This document shows, one piece after another, positions 1-9,279 of a DNA stretch of 33,280 nucleotides. The notes beneath the pieces were generated by a model, which searched no databases, was not told the DNA's origin, and saw only the letters and a program-made list of their open reading frames with translations. The stretch spans positions 93,935,156-93,968,435 of the forward strand of contig CM044501.1 in NCBI GenBank assembly GCA_024364805.1, in the 5' to 3' direction. Source of the DNA: Euprymna scolopes (Eukaryota > Mollusca > Cephalopoda > Sepiida > Sepiolidae). The position numbers were made by a program, and so were the translations under genes. Every line of letters begins with the position of its first letter. Position 1 is the first letter of the stretch.

Positions 1-689
1 AAAAAAAAACCCATTAAAATACTCCTAAAAACTGAAATTTAAAGAATATTTATTAATTGATGTCTGATAACTATTGCTAAATTTTCATAATAATCTGCGG
101 TATCCAGAGTTTCACAAATGGCCTCCAAAATCTATTTGCTCCGTTTGCATCATACTAAAACAAAATATAGCCCACCATTAAACACCCAATAATTTTAAAA
201 TGATACTAGTACAACGATCTAAACTTCTTAAATTTCAGAAGTCGATTGTTAGTCTGTTTACTTCTTTTAATAGAAATAGATTTTAAAAATATAAGCAGGA
301 AAACAAACACACACACACACACAAAAAATAGATATTGCCAGTTAAGCATTCCATATTATTAGTTGGTAATGAAAAAAAAATGTTATAAAAATGTAGACGT
401 GTCTCTATATGGTTGACTTACTTTCAAAAGCCATGAAAAAATATTTTTAAATAGTTCAAAATAATATTAGGCCAATTTCACTGAGCCTATAGCCAACAGA
501 AATTTAGTTATGTAATAAAACAGTTGTCATTTTTAATCATTTTCTTTTTTCGTGATAGTAATGAATTTTTAATTCTTAAAATTCATATCCTTCCACCAAA
601 AAGATTAAATAAAAAAGAAAAATGGTGTTTAAATTGTTTCAAGAATTTTAATTTTTTAATTCTTTTTTTTATTCTTTTTTTTTTACATG

Positions 690-925
690 GGAGTCACCAC
701 TTAACACGGCCTGAAGGTAGGTCACTTGAAGATAAGGGTTAATGAATTTAAGGTAGCAGTGTTGTAATCGCTAATGGTGTAAATTGGGTAGAATTTGATT
801 ATTTATGGGGACGGTTCAACAAGAACTTGTTTACATTGGATTGAGTTCAGAAAATTCTTATATCTTTTATTTCCACAATGACAGCAAAAATATTGTCGGG
901 TTTCATCTGCCCACAGAAAAAAAAT
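690..925 (-). mobile_element. Jockey-like LINE, 3' end fragment
   Basis: The reverse complement matches, over roughly 200 bp, the 3' end of the LINE copy at 2131..2570: the stretch around TGTAAACAAGTTCTTGTTGA and the downstream 3' UTR ending near ACCCTTATCTTCAAGTGACC. The upstream end still reads PDNI, matching the PADYNI of the other copy's reverse-transcriptase C-terminus. It is a strongly diverged, 5'-truncated and presumably old copy. Its 3' end points left, and an A-rich stretch follows in the LINE's own direction. Confidence 0.65.
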
Positions 926-1190
926 ATAAAAGAGTTTGTTTATGACTACACACACACACATTGTTCCTTGTAAGTTATAGATATATGAATATTAAAAAAA
1001 AAAACTTTTTTGGGATATTTATCAGGTTTAAAAAGTTTTTTTTAAAAACTGAATTTGTACCACTATACTAGTTTTAAGCACCAAAGAATATAATAAAAAC
1101 ACTAAAACCTAATATATATATATTATTTATACAAACATTTAAATCAACATATATGCATACATATTTCCGCTAAAGTGTAAGACAGGCAGA

Positions 1191-1260
1191 AACTTTGTCA
1201 AACCAAATATTCAATCGAAATTCAATATTTGGCCTAATGAAGCTATAGCTGAAACATGTA
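1191..1260 (+). ncRNA. Hammerhead-ribozyme-like motif (degenerate, type III order)
   Basis: In order on the plus strand: a GTC triplet (1197..1199), a 9-bp perfect hairpin CCAAATATT/AATATTTGG (1203..1211 with 1224..1232) as stem I, CTAATGA (1234..1240; the canonical core is CTGATGA), a self-complementary AGCTATAGCT as stem II (1241..1250), then GAAAC (1251..1255), whose A and C can pair with the U and G of GTC. The layout is that of a hammerhead, with one core substitution and extra unpaired bases beside stem I. Such motifs are known in Penelope-like elements and retrozymes. This copy would probably be inactive. Confidence 0.45.
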
Positions 1261-1620
1261 TGCACAACATTTTTGGCCATAAATGTTTATGTACATAAAA
1301 ATCCTGCTCTATGTTATTGAGCACTATTATATGAACACAGTAAAATTCATAGGATTGTTTATGAAATCTTTATGAATAAGAACTATACCTGCAATCCTAA
1401 TATACACACACATAAAGCTATTTGTCATTTATACATGGAAGAAAAAAAAAGGAACAAACAATATACATGTATTCAATAGTAATAATTTAATGCAAGCCAA
1501 AACCGAAATTCGTATAAGCCAACCACAGAAACAATCCCACAATCCCACTGCTAACAATACAGAAGTATTCCTCTTTTTGTATTCCTAGTGACAGTGGGGC
1601 TAACACTAATATACAGAATT

Positions 1621-1622
<2 letters not shown>

Positions 1623-1711
<89 letters not shown>
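1623..1711. repeat. (TA)n microsatellite, about 44 units
   Basis: An uninterrupted AT/TA dinucleotide run, followed directly by AGTCTTGGAAG, the start of a dispersed repeat that also follows a TA run at 24955..24963. Confidence 0.98.
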
Positions 1712-1715
<4 letters not shown>

Positions 1716-1800
1716 TGGAAGCTTCTTAACCTGAAAAAGTATATAAATAAAATAAGTTTTTGGAAAATTTTATCAGTAAGTCATTTAATCTAACAATAGT
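1712..1800 (+). repeat. Dispersed repeat adjoining TA microsatellite, copy 1
   Basis: It starts AGTCTTGGAAG after the TA run and includes ATCAGTAAGTCATTTAATC. The same order occurs at 24964..25065 (AGTCTTGGAAG, then GTCAGTAAGTCATTTAATC), also after a TA run. Class is unknown. Confidence 0.6.
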
Positions 1801-1892
1801 CCTACGTTTTCTAGGATTTAATATAATTTATTAATTAAGTTCAGGTATATTGTTACTATGAACTGAAACCAATATTTCTTCAAAAATGCTTA

Positions 1893-2130
1893 AAAAAATA
1901 AACCTTGTAAGGAATCTATGTGGATCAATCAATGTTTCAACATTTGCATGTTTCATCAGGACTCCAAATGAACCTCTTAGTCAGAATATCAAATAAAATA
2001 TTCTATTTAATAAAATATAATTTATTTTATAATCTGCCTACAAGATTCACTTGGAGTCCTGATGATGCATGAAAATGTTGAAACTTTGACTGGTCCGTGT
2101 AAACTCCTTACAATGTTTATATAAATCTTT
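1893..2130. mobile_element. Long inverted-repeat (foldback) element with hammerhead-like cores in both arms
   Basis: The arms (about 1893..1985 and 2030..2130) are inverted copies of each other over roughly 90 bp. Both contain GGAGTCCTGATGA, a short stem-loop, and TTGAAAC. The centre is AT-rich. On the minus strand the left arm gives CTGATGA, stem AACAT/ATGTT closed by a GCAA loop, GAAAC, and a 6-bp stem I between GGAGTC (1960..1965) and GATTCC (1911..1916). The right arm on the plus strand gives CTGATGA (2059..2065), a GAAA loop and GAAAC (2080..2084). LINE homology begins right where the right arm ends, so the element may have inserted into or truncated that LINE. Confidence 0.6.
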
Positions 2131-2568
2131 TCCACAGAAGAGACGTTGTGAGCCGGTCTCTGCTCTATCGTTATTTTCATGACAAGTGTTCAACTGAGCT
2201 TCAATCTATGCCCCCCCCCTTAATCTTTCACAAAAAAACACTCGTCTAGCAAAAATCACTATCAATAAATTCTCTCACTCTCTATCTGTGCCTAAACATA
2301 AACATGAATTCCATCAACAAAGCTTCTTTCGTAGAACTACTCACCTGTGGAACTCTGTTTCATTTGTCTGCTTTCCAGCTGACTACAATATTGTCATTTT
2401 CTAGTTCAATGTAAACAAGTTCTTATTGAACTGTTCTTATAAATAATCTAATTATAACAAATTTCCACCTCAAACGATTACTATGCTACTGTCCAATGAC
2501 TACAATATGAAAATTAACCTTTATCCTCGAGTGGCCTCTGGGCCTTGATGTGTAGTAACCCTTTGTAA

Positions 2569-2570
<2 letters not shown>
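2131..2570 (+). mobile_element. Jockey-like LINE, 3' part of reverse transcriptase ORF plus 3' UTR
   Basis: Plus-strand translation gives RRDVVS, LLYRYFHDKCSTEL, then (2240..2420) SVPKHKHEFHQQSFFRRTTH and LWNSVSFVCFPADYNI, then FNVNKFLLN. This is the characteristic tail of jockey-like non-LTR reverse transcriptases (RRDVxSLxLFYRYF, then LWNSLPxxCFPxxYN, then FKxxVNxxL). The ORF is interrupted in places and 5'-truncated. The 3' UTR continues to about 2570 before a TA run and is shared with 690..925 and 22740..23021. Confidence 0.8.
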
Positions 2571-2600
<30 letters not shown>

Positions 2601-3004
2601 TTTCAATTATAAAATATATACTAATAATATATATAAAGATGTTTTCTAATTAGCACGCTTATTTAAGCTCAAAGAAAATGCTTTAACATTTTCAGAGCAT
2701 ATATAGTAGTAGTTTACATTCTAAACACAAAAAATATGTTCATATTTTTTCTTTCATAATATTCTATTTTGTCTTACACGTATTTAATTGAACGCTGTAT
2801 GAACACCAAACAATTCATCAGAGACAGTTAATATTTTCCTCAGAAAAAACTAACACTCACTGCCCCACCCCCACCCCACGGAATAAAGAGGATGAAAGCT
2901 GGGGAAAATGAATGGAAATTGTTAAGAATCATCCAATTCATAAAAAACTTACTTATTCAAGATATAATTGAGATGTTACAGGAGGGAAGAATATAAACTA
3001 CTAA

Positions 3005-3027
3005 TGTGTGTGTGTGTGTGTGTGTGG
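3005..3027. repeat. (GT)n microsatellite
   Basis: About 11 TG/GT units, uninterrupted. Confidence 0.95.
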
Positions 3028-3985
3028 TCTGAACTCTGATGCAAATATTTTTAATATGTGAAATATCTTTATAAACTGAAAAAAAAATGCATTGTAACAA
3101 TGAAACAATTACTTGTATTTGACAATAAGAACTTGATGAACACGTGCGTGTTGAAGACTATTTGTAAATTCAAAGTGAAATTCTCTTTGCAATTGAAACA
3201 TACAATTTTATGTAAAGCCATTAGACACGTGTATACACGAGAAAGTTATCAAAGGATAGAGTTAAAAAATGAACAAAAAAAAATTTGTTGTATGGAAGAG
3301 ATTATTTCAAGATTCGTATTTGATGTCTAGTTATTCATAAAAGTTTTGCATTCATTTTTATCAAGACTACACATATTTTGGGTAAAAAAAAAAAGAAAAA
3401 GAGAACTAACTATTATAAACAAAGAACGATTATAAAAAGAGAACCATTATAAATTACATGAACACCTATAATCCCCATGCGGTTATGTTTTTCAAAAGGT
3501 TATAAGTTTTTATTTCACAAATGTAAAGAAATTCCTCATGTTTTTAGCTAGGAAACACCTACCCTACTACTAGAATTACCTTTCAGGCTATTGCATTTAT
3601 ATGTAGATTTTTATTTACATTATTATAAAAACACAATGTATAAACCTATTTAAACATGTAGTCTGATATGAATTTATACTTACCGTGCACAACAAGTATA
3701 CTGACAAAGAGTAAAAATAAAAGGATTGTATAAAATAAATCCCTTATATAATGTATTTATTTGAAGAGTTGTTGATTTAGCTATACAGAGTTCAATTATA
3801 TCCATATATCACTAAAAATCAATATTTAGATGCAATAATTAACAGTTTTATAGACTTTTTAAAATAAAAACATGCTTCAACTCTATACAAAGTCGCATAA
3901 TTAGATAATTCTAAAACATCGATATTTTTAAATAATGAATACATATTGTCTAAAAATATAAAAACACGCTTTTTATAAACACACT

Positions 3986-4545
3986 AGAAAAAAAAATTGG
4001 ATGGAAAAAAATGAAAACAAAGAAAAATGTAAACAAAAGGAAAGGAATGAATGAAAAAAGAAAAAAGATTGAATGAAAAAAGAAAAAAGATTGAATGAAA
4101 AAAGAAAAAAGATTGAATGAAAAAAAAAATGAAAAAGAAAAGAAATGAAAAAAGAATAGAGAAAAGGGAAAAAGTGAAGAAAAGGAATGAAAAAGAATGA
4201 AAAAAGGGAAGGAATGAAAAAGAATGAAGGGAAGGAATGAAAAAGAATGAAGAAAAAGAATGAAAAAAGACTGAAGAAAAAGGAAAGGAATGAAAAAAGA
4301 CTGAAGAAAAAGGAAAGGAATGAAAAAAGAATGAAAAAAAAGGGAAGGAATTAAATTGAATGACGAAAAATGAAGAAATAAAATAAAACATGAAGGAATG
4401 AAATAAAATGAAGAAAAAGAAAAGACTGGAACAGAATGAGGAAAAAGAGAAGGAATGAAATAGAATGAAGAAAAAAAGATAAACAAAAAAGGTTTAAAAA
4501 AGGAAGTGACATGAAAGTATATAAATAAAAGGGTAAAAAAAAACC
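3986..4545. repeat. Purine-rich low-complexity tract (GAATGAAAAA-type)
   Basis: About 560 bp made almost wholly of A and G with scattered single T, built from imperfect units such as GAATGAAAAAAGAAAAAAGA (three near-identical copies from about 4047) and a 30-bp unit containing GACTGAAGAAAAAGGAAAGG (two copies from 4269). The Phe/Ser/His-rich ORFs of 199 and 135 codons on the minus strand are by-products of this composition. The tract begins about 65 bp beyond the exon C donor, so the pre-mRNA would carry a long U/C-rich run. Confidence 0.9.
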
Positions 4546-4609
4546 CCAAAGATTTTTAGGTTTGAAATAAAAAGAAACTAATAATAATATAATTAGTAAA
4601 AAAACTTAC

Positions 4610-4834
4610 CCAAGGAATTTAACTCCAACTGGTCCCATTTCAAGGATGCGACTTGCCAAAGCCTCACCTTCATTAAGGGGTGGCGGATGACTTAATTTCT
4701 CCCGTTTAATTAACTTGCAAGTCACTCTTGTGGGCATGTAAGCTTTGCGAGGAGGGATGATGATTCGTACACCTGAATGACGACTACCTCGCATTGCTCC
4801 ACCCCTGGCATCCACCATAAAACTGACGAGGAAA
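4610..4834 (-). CDS. ANK: Ankyrin, exon encoding the N-terminal part of the ZU5 spectrin-binding domain (exon C)
   Basis: This exon encodes the start of the ZU5 domain, the part of ankyrin that binds beta-spectrin and so links membrane proteins to the cytoskeleton. The minus-strand peptide reads [20 protein letters not shown], then [20 protein letters not shown] and [15 protein letters not shown], ending KFLG. Motifs [26 protein letters not shown] and EGEALASR are close to invariant in animal ankyrins. The acceptor is GATGTCCGCAG at 4835 and the donor CTTGG/GTAAGT at 4609. The exon is 225 nt, phase 2 to 2. The upstream GG completes a glycine codon, giving SGFLVSF as in vertebrates. The wording ([19 protein letters not shown]) fits lophotrochozoan ankyrins. 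The next exon, expected to continue PVxxEVPHFxSLRGxERE, was not found in 1..4609 and should lie beyond the window. Confidence 0.97.
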
Positions 4835-5284
4835 CTGCGGACATCAATAGCCATGGTGTTAATCAAAGAGTAGCAGAGTTTGACAAGAATTGCAATTCAG
4901 AACAGAGGTGCACCAGCAGAACAGGTACACAAATAGAACCCAACAATAAAGAATTACTCAATTTGAAAATACAGAAATTAAATTTTAACAGAATATCGAT
5001 TTGGGTTTTTGAATATAAAACAAGGAATTAAAAAATATTGTATTGTCCATTCTTAGAGTGACAATTCCATTATGCTGACGTGAGAATTATTTGAAGGTAT
5101 ATAACAGTTCTGCTGTTGATAGGTATTAAAATATAAAATAATGTCTTTAAACAAAGTAAATTTATGATATAAGTTTACAAATAGGGAATGTATAGTTTAG
5201 GTAGGAATGTAATTTTTATATATATATATATATAATATATATACATATAAAAAGTGAAAGATTTAAGCAATAGAAAATAAATAG

Positions 5285-5720
5285 TTAAAATCCAGTAATA
5301 TTTGTGAGTGCCGGCACTGGTGGATAGGAATAGAAATGCTTCTGCTCTGGTTGGCAATGGGGAACAGAAATCATAAGAGAGAAAGAGCTTAACTTCACTG
5401 AAGTCTCCCCCTTCTTATTATCTACCAACAGTTCTTTCTTTGTGTGGGTGTATGGGGGGGGTATGGGTAAGTAATATAGTATACCCTGCTGTTGACTTGT
5501 GGGGGTAAGTAAGAGAATGGCAGGGTGGTGAAAGGTAGAGAAAGGGCAAATCAGGCAGCCACCATTTTTAGCCAAGACTGATTTGCTGCCAAGAGATTTG
5601 GGTCAGACAAATCATGTATCATCAAAGAGAGGAACACTCTACACATTCAACAATTCCAGAGGTAGAGGCTGCCCTGAACCGAAACCATGAGTTTACCATT
5701 CCTTGGAGAATAAACTTGCC
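5285..5720. other. Unassigned GC-richer patch
   Basis: This stretch is clearly richer in G and C than its surroundings, with an 8-G run near 5453 and a 96-codon minus-strand ORF (5285..5575, starting MAKNGGCLICPFSTF) that resembles no family I know. It is not an ankyrin exon by sequence. It could be a dispersed repeat, an alternative exon or a non-coding transcript. Confidence 0.3.
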
Positions 5721-6135
5721 TTTCAATAGAAGGATATGGTTTCATAAGATACACAGAATAAAACTATAATATATTAAACATGTTAAACTTTACAAAAGCA
5801 ATAACATACTATACATATATACACACACGTGTATTTATATAAATAATAAACCATCTTGTCTTTATTTTTTTTTCTAAATTCTTGTTTTCTTATAAGTCTT
5901 CTTATAACAGTGTATAAATTATGTAAGAATTGCATACAACCATTTGAGTATAGTTTTAGTTTACTTAGGCAAGCCATCCTCAAAAATGGCAGAGACTCTG
6001 CCAGTCTGATTTTGGTATTAACTAACCACAAAGGGCTTATTTATGTTTTTTTGGAGACATTATTGTTGATACCAGTTTTAAATTTTTAGCATGAAGTGTT
6101 TCCCTTTAAAAATTTGAACATCTTTTTGTTTTAAA

Positions 6136-7020
6136 TATACAGGGTGAACCAAATATAGGTGAACCGTAAAGTGTATTGGTTTCTCTCAAACGATACTGTA
6201 TGCTGTAGTTGGATTGATGTAAATGATACAGATTAGGGATCTTCCAATCACGTCACTTTAAATGCTGGGTTATCCAAACTGAGAACTAATCAGAAACCTT
6301 TAAATGTTTAAAAACACAGGAACAATAGATGTGAGAGATCGTTTTTGCATATCCCTCAAGTCATACAACAGTTTCCTTTTTTATTTATTTATTTATTTTT
6401 AATGCTGGCATTATTGTCATATTTTGCAAAATCTTTCAAGCAGCAACAGTTAGACAGTAAAGAGCAGATAAAGCAGTGTCACATCATATGGTCATTCACA
6501 TTCACAGATGACTGGATCAGTTTTGTAGCCCCATTTAATCATAGCAACTTTTCATCACCCCATTTCTACTCTCAGCTAGTTTGAGCATTTTCTATTGGAG
6601 TTAGTGAGGTACGAAACCAACAGAATCACCGGAAGTACAAACAAGACTTTACAAGAATCAACAGCATGTCAACGTGACATATGCAGAAGACAAAAGTCAT
6701 GAATAAGCAAATTTCTCTCACTTACATTATGCTTAATTATGAGAATGCCATCAGTGAGTGCTTGACAAAACAACACATGCATAGCTGGCAACACGGATTA
6801 ATCAACTGCTGTGACTATTTGTTCATGTTTACAACCAAGAATTCTAGTGTTAGTGCCAGCTTCAATTGTTCGGAGAAAGTCATTGTCCCACTTCCACCAT
6901 AAACACAGCATACAAGGCAGCATTTTGCCAGACAAGACTGGTCATTGACACTGGAGATGGTGAACAATTCATTTTGCATAAATACTTTTACTGCCCACCT
7001 ACTTCTTGTTCACCCTATAT
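6136..7020. mobile_element. DNA transposon remnant with terminal inverted repeats (Tc1/mariner-like ends)
   Basis: The left end, TATACAGGGTGAACC followed by AAATATAGGTGAACC, matches the inverted right end, TATATAGGGTGAAC followed by AAGAAGTAGGTGGGC, over about 28 bp. The element is about 885 bp long. TA-CAGGGTG ends are common in Tc1/mariner-type elements. No intact transposase is seen inside; the internal ORFs (6345..6584, 6681..6902, 6866..7051) are short and unrecognisable. Confidence 0.5.
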
Positions 7021-7559
7021 ATTTTCTTTAATTATACAACTGCAGAATTGATATCATTTGGTTCAATATTTCTTGAAATAAGATATTTTGTTTATTTCAA
7101 AGTTTAACTACTTGTCCCAATAGGAATGGACAATCCCATTAAACAAACATTATTTGAAAAAAATTTATATCCTGTTTTATGCTAGAAATAAATTTACAAT
7201 ATTCAATGTTATTTTAATTATCTAGAATGCATGTAGAAACCCATTATCAGTAGTAGCAATATTACTGTAAAATATACAATCAGCTACAGTTTTGTCTTTC
7301 CATTGTTCATTTTATAGACAGATCATTGGCAAATTATTAGGATCATTATATTAAAAACAAGTAAATCAATAAATTACATGACAGCATTTAAATGATAGAC
7401 TAAATGAACATGTGTGCTTGTAAAGTTTAGTTTCACCAATGTTGAACAGGACTTAAAATCAGTTAGAGTCATTTCTCCAAAAAACATCTTACAGATTTAG
7501 ACAAAAAAAAACAAAAAAAAAAAAACTTTTTTCGTCAAAAACAATGCATATTGCAACAA

Positions 7560-8290
7560 ATCATAAGAGAACATTCCTACTCCCATCCACAAGATATGAA
7601 CTCTTCCGAACTGCATAAATTAACTGAGAGTTATGACTCTTGGGGTGGTCAGTGTACTTTCGTAGTCTGCCATCTTGATGGTGCTTACTAGGACGGTTGC
7701 TCTTTGTATATGCTGTTTTTTGTTTCAGTATGTTTTACCTTTTCTAACTCATCTCTGTGTCCGTGTTTTCCTTAGTGATCCTTCCAGGGCCACAACAGTT
7801 ACTATGATGTGAGCCAGATTTATAGGAAGAGATCTAAGTGGAGGGTTAGACAGCAAGATGTTTGTTCATGTTACATTTAATTTTTTGCATTCGGGAAAAC
7901 AAGGAGAAGAGAAGGAAATTTTAAAGGCAAACAATTTGAAGGGCAAAAATCTATTAAAGTAGAAATTTTTCCAACATCTAAGGACCCCTATGATGAAGGG
8001 GTAGAATTTCACTATTGGTCACGTGGTTGGAGATATTTTCATTGATAAATTAGTACAAGTGCAGTAAATCAATTGCAGCACATTCCGTGAAAGTACCTGT
8101 AAAAGAAGCAAATATATGCAATGCTGCAGTGATGTGACAGTCGCTGAAACTTGACAGACAGTGCAGGATGTATTAAGTTAGAGACTCTTTCTTTTGCACC
8201 CTGTCCAAGAGGGAGAGGCTAGCAAATGGTGCACCAGTCCAGATGTAGTCAAATGCTGCGGTTTATGTGAAGTTAGAAGATTTAGAGCTT
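7560..8290 (-). mobile_element. Jockey-like LINE, 3' part (copy with decayed ORF)
   Basis: The minus strand shows, from high to low coordinates: YIWTGAPFASLSLLDRVQ (the reverse-transcriptase tail SHVWGGAPxxSLxLLDRVQ), then FFYRYFHGMCCN, then the region parallel to the copy at 9280..9480. Nucleotide similarity to 9280..10035 is in direct orientation. The ORF is broken by several frame changes. The part below about 7840 is presumed 3' UTR. Confidence 0.7.
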
Positions 8291-8414
8291 AATATCATTA
8301 AACCTTTTCTTTGACTTAGCAGGGATTAATGAAATCTCAACAGTGAATGATAGAGTTATTTGTCTCTTCTCATGGTGGACTGACACGAAGATTAGATTTA
8401 CAAGTTTATGGAGG

Positions 8415-8910
8415 TATCATCTCTTATCTTCTATTAAATAATGGGCAGTTGTCTGTATGTATGTCTGTATATCCAGCCAAAAATCTAAAACTACTAACCA
8501 AAAACCTATCAAGTTGGGATTGTCTTAATCAGTGTTGCGCTGAATGAATAATATCTTAAATTCAGAAAAAACAAAAAAACAACAAAAAAAACTTATTTTC
8601 TAATGGTCAACTGGGCCAGGTTTCGTTAGAGGGGAGCAGTTTTTCAGTGTTAACATGTATTAATTTGAAGAGAAGGTGCTGTCTAATAGCACAAAGAATT
8701 TATTATATAAAGGAAAATTGTCTGTGTGTAGCTATGTCCAGCTAAAGAGAAATGGACAGAACAAAGGAGAAGAGGTTTCAGGTGAGAGAGGGGGGAAACG
8801 GGAGGTGGAAAAGGATAGAGATACAGAGTAAGGTAGAGAGACAGAAGTTTTAATAGAAATATGTTATAGTTTTGCCCTAGGCAATGCCAAGTAGCCCTGC
8901 TAATCTAACT
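8415..8910 (+). repeat. Two diverged copies of an unclassified dispersed repeat
   Basis: Both segments begin with similar text (TAATGGGCAGTTGTCTGTATG near 8440 and TAAAGGAAAATTGTCTGTGTG near 8707), followed by ATGTCCAGC-like sequence. The second runs through a GA-rich stretch to GGCAATGCCAAGTAGCCCTG near 8880. The 66-codon ORF at 8347..8547 overlaps the first copy and is not gene-like. Confidence 0.4.
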
Positions 8911-9279
8911 ATAAGTGATAGACACACAATTTTTATTTCCTATTACCTTCCTTGGACAAGATGATAAATGCAAAATTCATATTAACAAGATACCATTCAG
9001 GAATTTTTTTACTTATTAAAATGGTCATACAGAAAGTTCCATCTTCACCTTGGTGATATGACTCCACTGTAGGGGAATAACAGAAAGGCTACTGGTTGTT
9101 AAGATACCGATGGTTTACTTCCCCTTAAGGAGAAGGATCCAGAGATCAGGAGACAAAAGTATGTTTTCTCCACGGTGAGATGAATTCCACATGACCATAC
9201 GGTGATTATCCTAGACCATATATCTATCTCATATGGTAGGGACTACCACACGAGTAAGTAAAATAATCTCTACAGGGGA

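Larger units (their letters stand above)
1..4609 (-). other. Partial ankyrin intron downstream of the ZU5 exon
   Basis: This is intron sequence after the GTAAGT donor at 4609, continuing past the window edge. It is about 70 percent or more A+T by eye. Recognisable contents are listed separately: LINE tails (690..925, 2131..2570), hammerhead-like motifs, an inverted-repeat element, TA and GT microsatellites, and a purine-rich tract. In 1..520, 1261..1620 and 2571..3985 I see only AT-rich sequence with short CA/GT/TA runs and no convincing exon on either strand. A 90-codon plus-strand ORF at 3058..3330 has AT-driven composition and no recognised domain. Confidence 0.85.

Noticed and set aside
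3058-3330. 90-codon plus-strand ORF
   Set aside because: Lys/Ile/Leu-rich, composition-driven, with no domain, splice or promoter evidence.
3950-4549. 199- and 135-codon minus-strand ORFs rich in Phe, Ser, His and Leu
   Set aside because: They are translations of the purine-rich low-complexity tract; several frames are open at once and no domain is present.
1-4609. The next ankyrin exon (continuing the ZU5 domain)
   Set aside because: No minus-strand reading resembling the expected EVPHF/LRGKERE continuation was found; it should lie outside the window.
4777-5031. 84-codon plus-strand ORF overlapping the ZU5 exon
   Set aside because: Partly antisense to exon C, with no domain and an AT-driven tail.
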